Below, piece after piece: positions 1 through 13,802 of a stretch of DNA of 64,000 bases. The translations under genes and the position numbers were made by a program. Each line of letters opens with the position of its first letter. Within the stretch, counting starts at the first letter, position 1. The stretch spans positions 7,625,001 to 7,689,000 of the forward strand of contig NC_081150.1 of the NCBI RefSeq assembly GCF_958295425.1, read 5' to 3'. The stretch comes from Solea solea. Lineage: Eukaryota > Chordata > Actinopteri > Pleuronectiformes > Soleidae. The notes beneath the pieces were generated by a model, which was given only the letters and a program-made list of their open reading frames with translations, was not told the origin of the DNA and did no database searches.

Positions 1-3000
1 ATAATCTGGAGAACACCATTTCTAAATGAAGGTGCGACCCCTTGCTGATTGTGATGTCACTGAGTGTGCTTGAATTTCCCAGACAAAGACGTGCAGTTTG
101 GTTCACTTTAGAAAACAAGACAGAGTGATTGCATGCGTGTGTATCAAAAGTCAGACAGCAGACAGCCCACTACTGAAGCATGATGGATGGCACACACTGC
201 CCCAGTTAATAATATTAAACTAAATACAAATCTTATTATTTTGAAGGCATTAGCTGCTTCTCGACACAGTGTGACCTGCATGGATCTGAATCAGTTTATC
301 TGCTAATAGTTCAGGTCTTCTTCTGTGATCAAGAGTGCAACTGGGGCATTTGTCCTTGGATGTGTTGTAGATGCAAAGACTCTTTAATCAATTTTTTAAA
401 ATTGACCCAGTCTTCCATTTTCTCTCTGTATTGGGTGTACAGGTGGAGACACGAGGTGCCCCCACTTTGCCCTGCCTTCCCCTCCGCTGCTCTCCACGCC
501 CACTTTGACAGCCATTTTTAAACCACTGGAGTGTGCAGAGGGAGAATGAAAATGTGGATCCACACCCCTCATGAAAAAAGGGTAATTGTTACTCCAGCAT
601 GAGGTTATAATGGGTCACATGTAAGGCCATGTCGGACAGTGAATATACTAATGGACGGTTGGAAATAGCACGCGTGGGGAACTAGCCCACTCACTTTAAT
701 TAAGGGGTAAAGGGAATATCGGCAGTGTCAAAACCTCCATTTAATTCATGTAACAAACAAAGAAATGCACCTAACCAGAGGACATGGTGCTGCTGAGCAG
801 TGTCCTCAAAGAGATAGTAAAAAAAAAGAGATTTTAGATTCAGGATGCAGGCATGTGTTCTGATAAATATTCATTGATTTATTAAAACATAGCTAGGAGC
901 AGTTTAGAGTGGTGACCTTGAGAAGAGTAGCTTTTACTCAGGTAATGGAGGGAATGTAGACAGAGGTAGAGTGTGGGTGGATGGACTGAGGGATGCAAGA
1001 GGGCAGTGGTGCTGCGAAGCAGGGAGGAGAAGACAAAGAGATGGAAAGTGAGAGCAAGAGAGAAAGCGGTACCGCAAAGATAGAGTGAAGGCCAGGTTGC
1101 AGACACTCTTCACTCGTCTCCTCACAGATCAGCAAATTTAAATGGGGGTCCAGCTCCTGGTGCTAGACATTGACTCCCCCATCTACTGTGAGCTAAACTA
1201 AATGTTTTTGCATTATCTGCCTGGGAGAAATGGGAGGATTTAGAGGATAGGCAGAGGCAGGAAGAGCAGGTGTGCAGGTAAGATAGTATCTGTCAGGGAT
1301 TTGGATAATGATGCTGGTGATTAGGATCTTGGTTTTAATGCTGGTGATGTTTCTGAGAACATGCAGCAAAAAGCACAACAGCAGTGATTAAGTGAGAAGT
1401 CTCAGGGTGTGAATAATGTGCATTTATTAAGCTTCACCAATGAAATGCATCATGAATGGAAGTTTCCATTAGCACAATTCATGCAAATGTCCTCAAATAC
1501 ACTCAAACAGAGAAAAGAAAAGAAAAAAAACATCTCATGCAAATACTGTGTCCAGAATGTGCAACGTTCTGCAGAGATTTAAAGCTCTTAACGTGTCAGA
1601 TAGCTTAAGGCAGGTTTACTCCTACTTCCTAAAAGGAAGTCTTATTTATCATGCATTATTTAGGTCTACTTAGGAAGATTTCCCAGTGCAGTGTGACATG
1701 TTGAGAGTCAGATCTCTACGGGACGTACTGTGTCGCATCGAGTTTTCTCACTGTTCTCACAGACTGTGGTACGACAGAAGGATCTTTTTCTGACAAGATA
1801 TGCAAAGTGAGGTTCACATTACTACTTACTCAGATGAGGGTTGATGGGAGCTGTGGAAAAGAAAGGCCATGGACAGGCATTAGCACAGAATATATTAACT
1901 GCAGAGTGGTTCAAAAGGTAAAGCACTAAAAACTGTCACATTTAAAGGAAGAAAAAAAAAATAGAAGAAAAACATTCCCCCTGTTTGGTGTGTTCTACTA
2001 CACAACACCTACACAGTAGCTGTCACCTACTGTTGGCTGTAGAGCTAACACAAGTCCACATGTGTAAAACTTTGCTCAGTGCCGCATCATCATTAAAAAT
2101 AGAATTAAAGAGGCCCATGGGAAGACTGGGAATATTGTCCTGTGATATTAAAACCCTGCACGCATATTTGAGTGTGTGCACTCCATCCTCTTCAAGCTCT
2201 TTTGCTCTTACAGTGTGCAAAATAGTCAACATATACAGTATAAATAAAACAGGAAGCAATTTGAATGACACACACAAAAAAGACCTCTGGTAACTGACGT
2301 CACGCAACCATAGCAACGCAAATATGGCAGGAAATGGTACTGTCCACATTGCATCCAAATTTGCACCTTCTCAATCTGCACTTAAGGGGAAACTTTCACT
2401 ATGATTATCATATTTTTTACACTTCTTACTGATGTTAAAGAGCATGTTTGTAAAACTTTACTGTATTTTGAGACACACTATGACTTTATTCTATTTGATG
2501 AAGATAGGAGCATGAAGCCCTAAGTTCATTTTCCCTTAAATTTCCCCTTAACAGCCTACCGGGAAGATGAAGCTGAGGGAAAGAGAAATGACTGGGATTC
2601 AAAGTAGAAAAGAGGACAGCAATCTTTCTCTGCCTGTTAAATGTAAAGACAGAGGGATTTGGAAGACGAGCTTGACTACATTAATAAGCTTATTAGCGCT
2701 AACCAGCATTGCTGTTGTTATTAGTCCAAGGTGACTTTCACTTACCGCTGAGCTTCTTTTATACTTCCATTTAATAAATCATTAAAATGAGTTATATCAC
2801 AAGTGTGTCAGCTAATCACTTTTCTGTAAAATCGTTGATTCTTCCAGTGTTTTCTTGATGGAAACACTGATGAGACGAGTCTACTGAAATCTTTTGCATT
2901 CTCCCCACCTATAACCACGCTTCAACGCTTTCCTTATTGACAATTTAAGAGGCAACTGCAGCAGCAAACACAAAAAGGTCAAGGGTATCACACAGAGTTG

Positions 3001-6000
3001 CAACAAGCCAGTTAGTGTGCACTTCACTTTTTGCAGAGTAAATACCATTTAACCTGCCAAGAAGATTCATGGGCATTTTCATGATCGATTGCTGACCAGC
3101 TGAATAGATGCGATACATCAGCCTTACCGCAAAACTGTGTTGCTTTGTGATTTATGACACCTTGTTGTTCAAGCGGGGAATTGATTTTAATCTAACCAAT
3201 TAAATTGAGTAATAACAAATCATTCCACCAAAGGAAAACATGTACTAAAAAGCAGGGGAGTACTGTGGCACTGTCGAAGAATGGGTCCTTTTTTTAAAAA
3301 GCAGTAACCTGAGTTTTCTTCGCGTTGTTCTGTGCCTTGTGGAAATAAATGACCAGGAGAACAAACCGTTGCATTTTCAATTGAATCATGTACAACATTC
3401 AGTGAACTGCAACGCTGCAGCTGAATCCCCCCCCCCCTCCTGTGATTGGAAGGCACCAGTGTGGAAAAAACAGGCTGTGCGCCTTAATTGTATAAAAGCT
3501 TTAATTATCTTTTATGTTACTATGAGTGTAAAAATATCTGCATGCCTACACTGAACGCTTCCTGGTGAATGTACACTGGCAGCTCACTGCTGCAATGAAA
3601 GAGGGAGGAAATCTTGTGGGCTGTTGCAGAGAAAATGGTTTAGATGACAACTTGCAGCCTTAGGCCAGTGAAACGGATGCTGAGTTTTGTGACTAAACTC
3701 TATTCTTTCACCCCCTCTCCTCCTTGCTGGCTTTCTCCCACTTTTCACTTCCATTTTCTGACTCTCATCACCACCTCCTCCTCCCCATCCAGCCCCCTCT
3801 TCTTTTTGTCTTTTAACACTGTGGTTAAGAAAACCTGTTTGTGGTTGTCAGTTTTTTACCTGCAGCCTGCCCAGGCTGACTCACTGTGCTTTAGTCCAAA
3901 TGAAGCAGTGTCTCTAGCCTGACGGGAACAAAATCAAGCCAAGTATAGTGCAGGCCCGGGGGGTACTTAACTGCTGCTGTAAATTCACACGGATCCATTT
4001 AAACACAAACACACTAACTATGATATGATTTAACTTCAAATTTGGATTGGATATGGGAAAAACTATCAAGAAATAATATAAACTGGATGTAAATAAAGCA
4101 TTCTTTTCGAATATATACAGCCTCATATTGTAGCTCCTGAAGATATTTGAGGACCTCAGTTGAAAATTCACTGTTGCTAAAGCTGAGAACCCTCAAGCAA
4201 GCTAAATAAAAATCTTCAAAAACATCACTTATTTTTTTTTTCTCGATGTTGCAGCACACTGTTTCAACCCCAGAGCGAAAAGAAATCCTCGAATAATGAG
4301 CACGGAAAGGATGAAAGGTAGTTTAGATCGTCCTCAAGATGAACGGTCCAAGCGATCGACTGAAGTGAGCTCTTTGAAAGTGTCTGTCATGATCATAAGG
4401 TCATAATTCCTGCTTCTTCTTTCCCAGCTGACAGGACAAAACAAACTGCCAGTTGATGCACGCATGTCTTCCATCCAAATGGCCTAATTTTGATTGAAAC
4501 ACAAAGTGAGATCACCGACCGTCAAAGGACAGCGGCCCGTGGAGGCCGTTCTGGATGCAAACACTGACTTCATCTTGGCAGGACTTCCTGCCCACTGGCC
4601 TGCGGCTGTATTACAAAGCAGCAGACAACTTTGAGGCTGCAGCAGAGTGTCCTCATAAATGACAGTGGCCTGCCCCTACTTTTTTATCTATTTATTTTTT
4701 AAATAAACAGACCTTATATAATCCAGACTCTCTGGTATTCCCATCCATCATGTTTTGGGGTCTGGGTGGATGCCGTCAAAGGCCTGTGAAAGCACCGTGA
4801 TCACAGCTTCACAGCTCCAACTATCAGGTGGAATAATAACATCTTGCGTAAATGTAATTCAGCAATCTCCCACTGATGTCTTCTTGACAAATCACAGGCA
4901 TCATCCCACTGTTGTTGCCTTCAATCAAAGACTTTTACCAGAGACTCCTCTGCACAGTTCCTACAGTAACACACAAAGATCCACACAGACACACACACTA
5001 ACACAATCCTATCCATGTACAATTATTTCCTGTGTGTTATCCTGCTCTGGCATCAGTGATTGAACAACACAGTCTCGAAAGCGATTGAAGTCAACTTTCA
5101 AATGGACGAGCTCAGCTGTGCTTTAAAAGTTTATCAAAAAGAGATGAAACAAATGTGGTAAAAACAAAAATGCTTTGGGTGGGAAATGCAAATATGTTGT
5201 GTATTAAAAAGACACAAACATACTAACACTAAAGATTTATATTACAATATGGTAATATATGGTAATCGTTCTGTAAAAGGGAAGTAACATTACTGCCATG
5301 CGTCAATTTCTATTGTAATAACCAAGTAACATCTTGGTGTTTTGACATGAAGAAGAATGGATTTCAACTTCATACTATGTTGTTATTCATGTTGATTCAT
5401 TGACATTTTCATATTTTCATTGTGGTCAATAGCAATTCTCATTACCAAGCTATTACCTGGATATTAGTGTGGAAATAACACGATACTGTAATATCAACTT
5501 TATTACAATTTGTCAAGGTGTAAATCGCTTTAGAAACATGACTATTATGACTATAATATCACTTCCGTGTTAAAGATAATCACCATGTTGTTACTGTACT
5601 AATGTAATGTGTGTAAGTGTGACTCATAAAATAACAATGGGACCATTAAGGGTGGGCCTCATTATGCCACTGATGAGAATAATAGTATGTTATTTTTATT
5701 ACGATATTAACGATATTGCACTGTGTACAGCAGCATTAAAGACACAATGATGTTGTTGCCAACTCATCCAAAAAAAAGGAAACAGCCATGGTATAAAATA
5801 AACTCCAATCTGCAGTGTGAAAGCATTATGAACACATGCATCATCAAGAAAATGACAGCAAGGGAAAAAAGAAGCAGCACAACATTACATTATTTTTGGC
5901 ACCTTTAGCAAAGGCCAATACAGATATCACAGCCTTAAATTAGTCTTAGCCTTAGTCTTAACTCGTTTAAACATCTAACTGCATGGAAGACACTTGCAGC

Positions 6001-7381
6001 CCTCACCTCATCTCACTTCACCTCACCTCATCGTGTTGCATCACTGAGTATATATTTTTTATGCATTTCTCTCGCACACAAATTAAGTCTTTATATCGTG
6101 AAATAAATTTAAATGAATCACTACCTTGTAGAGCATGAGATAAGAGACACGGCAATCAAATGTGAAGCTGTCAGCCATTTCCTCTTGTTTCCAGTGTTTG
6201 TGCTGAGCTAAGCAAACTAACAAACTGCTGGGTCTATATTTAATCGACACATACTGTGCGTCTCTCAGAAGGATTCAACACAAAGCACAACAATTTCCAA
6301 AAACGTCAATTCATATCTGAAAATCTGAATGCTAAAATAAGAATGTTTTTTGTTTTTTTATGTTGCTGCAATTGACTAAAAATAACACAGTGCTTCTCTG
6401 TTATTTCATTGAACATTCACACATTTCCTGCGTTTCACTGTGTTGTCATGTAAACATGTGCAGCAACAAACTCAGACAGCGAAGGAACTGTAATTAATGT
6501 GAGATTCTTTGATGGTTAGGCATTCTCAATGTATGTTACTATGAGTTGCATAACAATGGGATATTAAAAATAGCAGTCGTGCTACACTGTGCCTAAGAGA
6601 GCACTGACAGGAGGCTTAAACATAAAATACTCAAATAGAGAGATGTGTTATGAAGAACACCAGACAGATGCCGAGTTTGTTACTGCAGCAACATTTTAAA
6701 GTGTCTTTTGGGCTTGGTGACACAACATCCTTTATCCTACAGCTGGGGGCATCATAACTGCTGTTGTGTTTACTTGGCAACTCATAGAAAAGCTGCAGTT
6801 TTATGTGCATGACAATAATCTCCTGATCTATTGGTCTTTTGATGAGGATACGCGCTCCTGCTTTGACACAGTAGGACTCTAATGTTTAACCTAACAGCTA
6901 AACAATGCCTTGATAGTCATATTCATCTGGTTTGTTGTTGGTTCATTCACATTTGTTTTCATGGCCGTGGGAACCAGAGACACCGAGCTTCAGTGAAAGC
7001 CAGCAAGCATCATGTCCACCAGTGCACAGTTAACAAACCAACACACTAAAGACGGGCGAACACAGACTGATAAATAAACTCACATCCACACCGGAGGGCA
7101 GTATGGATTACTGAGACTCCTGACCTGCCGGACACTATAGGAAAAACTGCACACTGTTAAGAGAAAGGCTTAAGTTGATTTTTACACCCACATATTTCTT
7201 GCTGTGAAGCAGAAGCAGTGCAAACTACTGAAAATTCTTCTTATGTGTTTGGTTTATTATTTGAAGGGTCATTTAATTATACGGCTTGAGACCGTTGCAC
7301 AAAGGATTCCGTGCAAATTTTTTTTTTGAATATAACGAATGTGTTGTTATCCAACAGACAAAATGAACACAATGACAGGAA

Positions 7382-7382
<1 letters not shown>

Positions 7383-7406
<24 letters not shown>
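7383..7406. repeat. (TA)n microsatellite
   Basis: About 12 AT units followed by GTATGTAAG, in the intron downstream of the FN3-like exons. Confidence 0.92.
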
Positions 7407-7413
<7 letters not shown>

Positions 7414-7705
7414 AGTGTACAGTAATTATTAAATGTCCACAGTGTATAGGTGAGTTGTACAAAAGAAATGTATGGTTGCAATTTGCAAATGTAAAGACTT
7501 AAGCATGGGAAAATGGTGCTGAGAAGCCCTTAAGTATTACAGAGGAAGTCAAACAAACAGCACAGGTTTTTACTCCTGCATCACATGCATACTAATTATG
7601 TAAAGTGAACATGAATCATCCAAGTTTGCTGTTAGAATGCACAGCTGGTCACAAAGCTGTTTCCTAACAGCCACACATTTGTTCACTTTATAGCATTGAT
7701 GACAT

Positions 7706-8145
7706 ATGGCATTTTTCCACTATACCGTACCGCCTCGCCTTGGCATGCCTCGGCTCGACTCTAAGCGGTTTGTTGTGTTGTGTACCATCGTGTTTCACAA
7801 CGACCTCTTCATATAGTCATACTAAAACCAATGTTTGTTATATCTTTTAACTTTTCATTATCACTGGCCTTTTGAGTCGTTTTCAACAGCAGCAACTCTC
7901 CCTTCCCTCAACACAAAACATCCAGCTCTCATTTCTTGTTGTGCTGAAGGACACTGTGTCAGACGGAGGCAACAGCAACACTGTGATAATAAATTGAGAC
8001 GACTGAAGTATGAAGTATGAAAACCCAAATTACTTTACTGCTCAAAAAACCTGGATGTTCAGCAACTTAATGAGATAAACGCTTATTGCCAACACTGCTC
8101 GTTTTCAGATACAGGAAGCGTCTAAAGTTACACACTGCATCTTTA
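7706..8145. mobile_element. DNA-transposon composite (copy A)
   Basis: The left end ATGGCATTTTTCCACTATACC, then CGCCTCGCC, resembles the terminus of the MITE at 10651. The interior block CAGACGGAGGCAACAGCAACACTG and the end AAAGTTACACACTGCA are shared with 25510-25808. It may be one element or two adjacent fragments. No target-site duplication was identified. Confidence 0.5.
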
Positions 8146-8741
8146 TATGACATCGTTATATAACCAGAGCCAAATACACAATGATTTCAGCTTACCACAC
8201 ACCAAAAACAATAATGCTAGAGCTTAATATTTCCACAGTGTCAGTGGAAGTGAAGTGATGATGGAGATGATCCTAGACTGTGTTTCATACATCAGTCAGG
8301 ACATCTTATGGGACAGAGTGGATTTGGCACAGACCTACATTAGCCTGCTGCAGTGTCACTATGCTGCGTGTGAGAGAACAGAGCAGCCCTAGAGTGATAA
8401 TTAGTCCAGTCTCTTGTTGGGCAAGAGCTTCACACTTCAGCACTGACTCTCTTCTTTTTAGCTTTGCTCATGTGAATCTCTGTTTTGTCCTCTGTATCAA
8501 CTTGGCTGTTTCCGTCCCCGTGCCTCGCCGTCCTAATTAACCTAAATTCTCTTCCCTTCACTTTGATTGGATTCAATTTGATTCAATTCCGCCGGTTTAG
8601 CTCAGGCATCAACATACCAGGAAAAGTAAACAAATACATCAAAAATAATGACGGAGAGAACTTTATGTGTCCCTTTCTCCTTGTTCCCAATTCTCTTTCC
8701 ACCAGTCATGATGAGCTGCAGTGAAACTGAATTATTCACAA

Positions 8742-8773
8742 CCGCAGCAGCAGCCGCAGCCGCAGCAGCAGTA
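8742..8773. repeat. CAG/CCG triplet repeat
   Basis: CGCAGCAGCAGCCGCAGCC continues to GCAGCAGCAGTAGC: about ten imperfect CAG-type triplets, noncoding in context. Confidence 0.85.
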
Positions 8774-9224
8774 GCTCAGGAGAAGCTCAGCACTCAGTGA
8801 TAGACAGAAAACAGTCAGTCGGTTTGTTTCTCACACTGCACCTCTGAAGTACCTGTGCATCTGTTCACTGGTGCTGCTACGTCCACTGTGGCTAGTATCA
8901 GTATATGACCCCACAACTATAAAAAGCTACTTCAGTACTTTCAGCAGCTATTTCTCTTTGTATTCTTACTGGTGGGAGGGTAACAATGAGCGTATTTGTG
9001 CCATTACAGATGGTATGTGATGTTCAGGTAGCATTGTAATTCAACAGGGGAAGAGAAAATATCCATGCTGTACAGTGCTGATGGTTGAAATTGGATAAAA
9101 ATGTGAGCAGAACATCTCGTACTGAACGGAACGGCACAAATACGTGCGTTGCGCCCATACTCTGGTGTACCGCACAGTGCCTCATCATCACTAGGATGTT
9201 TTTTCCGACACAACCTTCATGAAA

Positions 9225-9425
9225 ACATGTCAGAATTAGTTTTATTTGCTCACACACTAATTAGTGATTCTGCATTCAACCCATTCTTTTTAAACACCAG
9301 TAGTGAACACAACCCCGGGCAAAGCAACCGTGGGTCGGGTACCTTGCTCAGGGGCACCGCAGCCCTTGACCTGTTTCGGAATTTGAACCAGTGACCCTCC
9401 AGTCACAAGCCTGAGTAACTTCCTG
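9225..9425 (-). mobile_element. tRNA-derived SINE (fish type)
   Basis: On the minus strand GGTTCAAATTCC (9378-9389) resembles a polymerase III B box. It is followed by the conserved SINE core GTGCCCCTGAGCAAGGTACC, then CCACGGTTGC and GTTCACTACTGG towards the tail. The A-box side is degenerate. The core pattern is that of fish tRNA-SINEs (V-SINE-like), but the subfamily is not assigned. Confidence 0.6.
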
Positions 9426-10170
9426 TCAAATTTCTCAGCTTGTTCTGGGCCAAAGCAGACTGACATTTCATGTTTCTTTCTAGATCAGCCATATGGGCCT
9501 TGACAGCAATAAGGACCTATGAAAAAATTCAAAAGAAATTAAAATATCTTGACAAAAATAGGTTGTTTGACAAATATCTAAGGAGACGCCGTTTTGAGAG
9601 ACACTGAATAACTCTTCTTTCATTTGGTCTGTTCAGTCTTGTGAGCCCAAATATAGATATTTCAGTCGTCGAAAATCTCTCAAGCACAGACACATGTCAG
9701 CCTTTGCCCCAGTCCATGATAGACCTGACACGGATAATAAAGGTCTAAAGGGTGAGATGATTAGTCCGTTGATCAGGACTGATTTAGCTCAAACCAGGAA
9801 GCATAGCACGGTGATTTTAAGCTGTCTTCTGATGACTGGATGTGCAATTCGAATTGCTGTAATGAGTTCACTTTTACCAGTCCTTCCTCATTCATATCAA
9901 ACGTGTAACATCAGCATCCTGTTTGTCATGATGACAGCTAATACCGGAGTGAACTTCTCATTTCCATTAGTGCTGATATCCATGTGCCATAATGCAGGAG
10001 CTCAAACTTGAGCTGGACGTTTTGGAGTTAGCTGAAGGATAACATTACCAGCTGGAGCTATAATTCTTCCACCTGCGCAGCCACATATGTCAGCACACTA
10101 GCAGGAACGCTGTGCTCTACGGAGTTTTTCTCTGTATTATCTAACAGACACTGCAGAAATCAAGACTCAC

Positions 10171-10348
10171 CGCTGTAGGTCACAATACGGATGGTGGAGT
10201 CACCCTCTCCAAAACGAGTGATGGGGGTGAGGCGCACCTCGAAGGATTCAGGCTTTATCAGCTCAGTCAGGTTGTGCGTCATGAGCTCTCCTTTGTTAAT
10301 TGCTCCGTCCACAGGGATTTCTTGTTCCCACCAGCGCTGCAAGCCCAT
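10171..10348 (-). CDS. mdga2: mdga2 exon: second part of the FN3-like domain
   Basis: This 178-nt exon runs from phase 0 to phase 1. It reads [11 protein letters not shown], then [17 protein letters not shown], then [20 protein letters not shown], and closes VTYS. The last block, with Tyr or Phe-x-V-x-L-x-P and FGEG, matches the F-G strand region of a fibronectin-type domain and MDGA2 closely. One sequon, NLT, is present. Acceptor CCATCCAG|AT and donor AGCG|GTGAGT are good. It is the last mdga2 exon in the window; the next should start the MAM domain, to the left of position 1. The methionine at its first codon is an internal residue, not a start. Confidence 0.95.
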
Positions 10349-10650
10349 CTGGATGGAAACGGGAATCAAATGAGGTTTGGATCATTATAACTTATGTAAT
10401 TTACATCCTAATTTGCATACACACATACAGAGACATTTTGTATTGATTTACAAAAACAATAAATATCAACCAGAGTCCTTTATTTCAGAAGCAGTCGGGG
10501 GAGATTTTGTATTCATCATTTTATAAGGATTAAATCATAACTAAGCAAGCTCAACCAATTCCCTTCTTCCTGCCAAACCCTGTTAGAGAGTAGTTCTCTC
10601 GTCCAGAAGAGCTCATTTAACTGATAAAGGAAATCAAGGAGGAACACTTA

Positions 10651-11125
10651 TGGTGCATTTCCACCAGCCCTACTCGCCCCGCCACGCCACGCCACGTCAC
10701 GGTTTAAGTAGCATTCCACTAGCATAGTACCTGGTACCAGGTACTATTTTTAGTACCTGCTCCTGCGAGGTTCCAAAAGCGTGCTGAGTAGGTACTATGC
10801 GATGATTGGTCCGACTGCCGGCCACTGACAGGAAGAGACGTCCCACACACAAATCAAGCCGTACAGCACCAAACTGTAGATCACTTAAAACTACTTAACA
10901 ATCTTAAAACGTGGGTTAATCTCCAACAACTACAGGAGTCTGGTGTAAAGTCACTAGTCACTCGTGTGTGTGTGTGTGTGTGTCGCATATAAAACAAAGT
11001 CACCGCAGTTTCACTCAGCCGTGCAGTGATGACTCCGCCCACGTTAAGTAGGTACTTTTCTTGTAGTAGAGATGCAACCTAATCGTGCCGTGCTGTGCCG
11101 AGGCGAGGTGAGGCGAGTAGAAGCT
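10651..11125. mobile_element. MITE with long imperfect terminal inverted repeats
   Basis: The left end reads TGGTGCATTTCCACCAGC then CTACTCGCCCCGCCACGCC. The right end, reverse complemented, reads CTACTCGCCTCACCTCGCC and CGGCACAGCACGGCACG, so the ends pair imperfectly over some 80 bp. Internal GGTACCAGGTACTATTTTTA and ATGATTGGTCCGACTG strings are typical of a common fish MITE family. A (GT)10 microsatellite (10964-10983) has grown inside it. The superfamily was not determined. Confidence 0.65.
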
Positions 11126-11142
11126 TTGAATACTTAATCTCC

Positions 11143-11161
11143 TTTTTTTTTTTTTTTTTTT
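11143..11161. repeat. Poly-T run (19 T)
   Basis: Nineteen T bases lie just right of the MITE end at about 11125. Confidence 0.85.
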
Positions 11162-12611
11162 ACAGGTTGGAATACTAACCTTAGATCTCTCAACCCACGT
11201 TTATTGCATGTTAGGCTCATAACACACCCATGATTAGTTAAGAGGTCTTATTACCTGTTTACTGTTCACCTTTAAAGTACACAAGTGAATTTTGTAATCT
11301 AATTGTCTTTAGGTGAAAACTGTTAAACTGACTGAGTTGAGTTCTGTTGCTGCCATTGCATATTTCATATAACATCAGTATAATTATCATGTCTCATGTA
11401 CAGATTACGGTATCTTGAGTCACCACAGTGAAAGAGCGTGTACATTATAAAGGATGTTCTCCAAGTGACAACAAACAGGATGTAGAATGTTCCCACTCCT
11501 CTACCAATTAACCTTGACAATAAGTATCAGTATAATCTGAAATTAAAAATGCTACACAATTATTTTTTCTCTCTCTGTGAGCTGTTGACAGTTAGCTGCT
11601 CATTAGCCAAATTTACTTTCAAAGCAGAGTCCCAGCTTCATATATTTGCAGATTCATGTTTGTTTTTTTCATTCAAAATACACCGTGGTCTGCATTATAC
11701 AGGTTTTTTGCTTGTTCAGTTCTTTCTTTTCAAGTTTCTCCTCACTGTGTTCAGCAGAAGAACCTTGAACTGATTCTCTGTTTTGAGCAATTCTGAGCAC
11801 ATGAGAGAACCTGTCTTTAGGTGAGTTTAAGTTCCGGTAACACTCACACACAAAAAAAAATTAGCTCATGCTGTTCATGTCTTGTGATACAATACAGCAC
11901 CTCCGACATGCCAAGAAACAAAATGAGGGCTTACTTCTGCATTTGCTTGGGGGCAAAGGAAAGAGAAGGGTATATTTTATCCTTGAGACAAGTTACAGCT
12001 TCTGCATTGCAATTAGTGACCATACATGGCTTTTCAGCCAAAGGAGAAGATGAAGCCTGTTACTACTATAGAGACTGTGCCGAGTGTGAAATAAAGGTGT
12101 GATAGCTGTGAAGCAGGTTGTGTGAGAGAACAAATACCAATTATGTAATTACTTTGAGTCTGGATAAGCCACAATTATGGTGTGGAACTTTTCATCACCA
12201 GCGGTTTGTAGGTAAATAGAGTGTCTGCCGCTGCTATTTGCACTTGTCCCTGTCTATTCTGTGAAAATTGCTGCTTTTCTTCAAAGAGGCGTTGCAGTTA
12301 ATTGCCATAAATTGCATAAATGTTGACCTGTGTATGAACGTCTGTACGGGTTTGAACATCAACAAAAAAGAGGGTTTTGGTTTCCTGATCACCTGTGACG
12401 ATGAAGAGACATACTCGGTTATTTATACTCGTCCTAAAAATACACACAGCACATTTTACACTGATCAAGACAACAGATGGAACACACAACAAAAACAAAG
12501 TACACCGGAGCTCCTCTGTTAGCACAACTGTACTCATGTCCTCTCCTTCACAACATCCATGAACCATCTCTTGCCCGGCAGCTGCACCTTCAACATCCTT
12601 TGTCCAACATT

Positions 12612-12720
12612 ACACAGACAGACAGACAGACAGACAGACAGACGACTTTATTGATCCCTTTGGGAGGTTCCCTCGGGGAAATTAACAGCTCCAACATCAA
12701 CACACAGCACTGTTAAGATT
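12612..12720 (-). mobile_element. 3' end of a fish non-LTR retroelement with TCTG tail
   Basis: On the minus strand the sequence runs AATTTCCCCGAGGGAACCTC, then AAAGGGATCAATAAAGTC, and into a (TCTG)n tail at 12615-12642. GGGATCAATAAAGT followed by a tetranucleotide tail is a very common terminus of fish interspersed elements. The body may extend right through the A-rich and microsatellite DNA to about 13165, where TTTTATTGCACATGT occurs twice in tandem. Family name and full extent are not certain. Confidence 0.6.
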
Positions 12721-12871
12721 AGAGTCACACTTTACAGGAGACTGGAAAAAGAAACATCCCAGGTACCAAACACCATAAAATATAGAATAGAATAAAATAA
12801 GCTAAAAATAAAGATAAAATAAAAATAAAAATCTAAAAAAGTATAAAAATACAAACGTAAGTGACCCATGC

Positions 12872-12980
12872 CATATATATATGTATGCATGTATGTATGT
12901 ATACATACATACATACAAACACATATACATGTATATATATATATATATACATATACATATACATACACACACATACATAT

Positions 12981-13023
<43 letters not shown>

Positions 13024-13084
13024 CATACATACATACATATACACACATATATACATATATGTACATACATATACATACACACAC
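12872..13084. repeat. TA/TACA compound microsatellite with palindromic core
   Basis: About 210 bp of TA, TGTA and CATA repeats. At 12889-12914 thirteen bases on each side of one centre are perfectly complementary (ATGTATGTATGTA then TACATACATACAT), giving a cruciform-capable palindrome. A pure TA tract lies at about 12987-13018. Confidence 0.92.
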
Positions 13085-13675
13085 CTAGTTACCCCGTATT
13101 GCCCAGGGTTTTATTGCACATGTCTTTAAGGTTTTATTGCACATGTTATTATGTTGTTATTTATTATATTGTATATTGTTATTAATTATAATAACTATAA
13201 TTATTAATTATATTAATTATAATTAATTATATATACACTGTCTCTCCTCTGCACGTGAGCAAAACGACTCAACCTTGCTTCTCTTACATTATTTCCCAAC
13301 CGTTCAACCTGAGCTGAACACATATATATATAAAAATCCAATGTTACAGAGTTTCGATCAGATACTTTGTGACTCAGTTGAGTGTTTATTTTGTCTGCAC
13401 ATCTCATCTGATTTGAGCGTTATTACTTTACAAAATGAATACAATGTTTTTCTTACATTAAGTGTAATAGAAAACACCGTAGGTCTCAGGAAAAAAAAAG
13501 AAAAAAAGAAAAATTTAATTTTGAATGGATATAATCTTATATTGCTATGGGAGCACCCTGTCAATTTACTGTAGGAGGCGTCCTGGAGCGTTTCATCTTA
13601 CCTCATTACTGTTCACAGTACCCACTGTTCCTCACTTTCTTTGCTATGTTCAAGTGCAAGATAACAGTGTTTTAA

Positions 13676-13748
13676 ATATATATATGTATATACATATATA
13701 TGTATATAAATGTGTATATATATATATACATATATACATATATATGTA

Positions 13749-13790
<42 letters not shown>

Positions 13791-13802
13791 TATGTATATA
13801 TT
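13676..13802. repeat. TA/TGTATA compound microsatellite
   Basis: Alternating TA units mixed with TGTATA and TACATA form about 125 bp of self-complementary simple sequence, with a pure TA core near 13755-13783. Confidence 0.92.

Larger units (their letters stand above)
1..10170 (-). other. mdga2: Intron downstream of the FN3-like exon (partial, over 10 kb)
   Basis: I searched the minus strand for the expected MAM-domain exon (CGFED-type motif) and did not find it, so this stretch appears to be intron. It holds a tRNA-derived SINE (9225-9425), a CAG/CCG triplet tract (8742-8773), a DNA-transposon composite (7706-8145), a TA microsatellite (7383-7406) and an AT-rich stretch around 5220-5680 with many GGTAAT/ATTACC words that may be an old repeat. 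No gene was recognised. Confidence 0.75.

Noticed and set aside
781..830. Minus-strand LFED-like residues considered as a possible MAM exon start
   Set aside because: A stop precedes it, and there is no CGFED context and no matching acceptor.
12600..12645. GACA tandem array considered as a CRISPR-like or independent satellite repeat
   Set aside because: It is the tetranucleotide tail of a retroelement end, with no spacers.
12732..13185. Several open frames rich in Tyr, Ile, His and Thr on both strands
   Set aside because: They are translations of TA/TACA microsatellites in different frames and have no domain.
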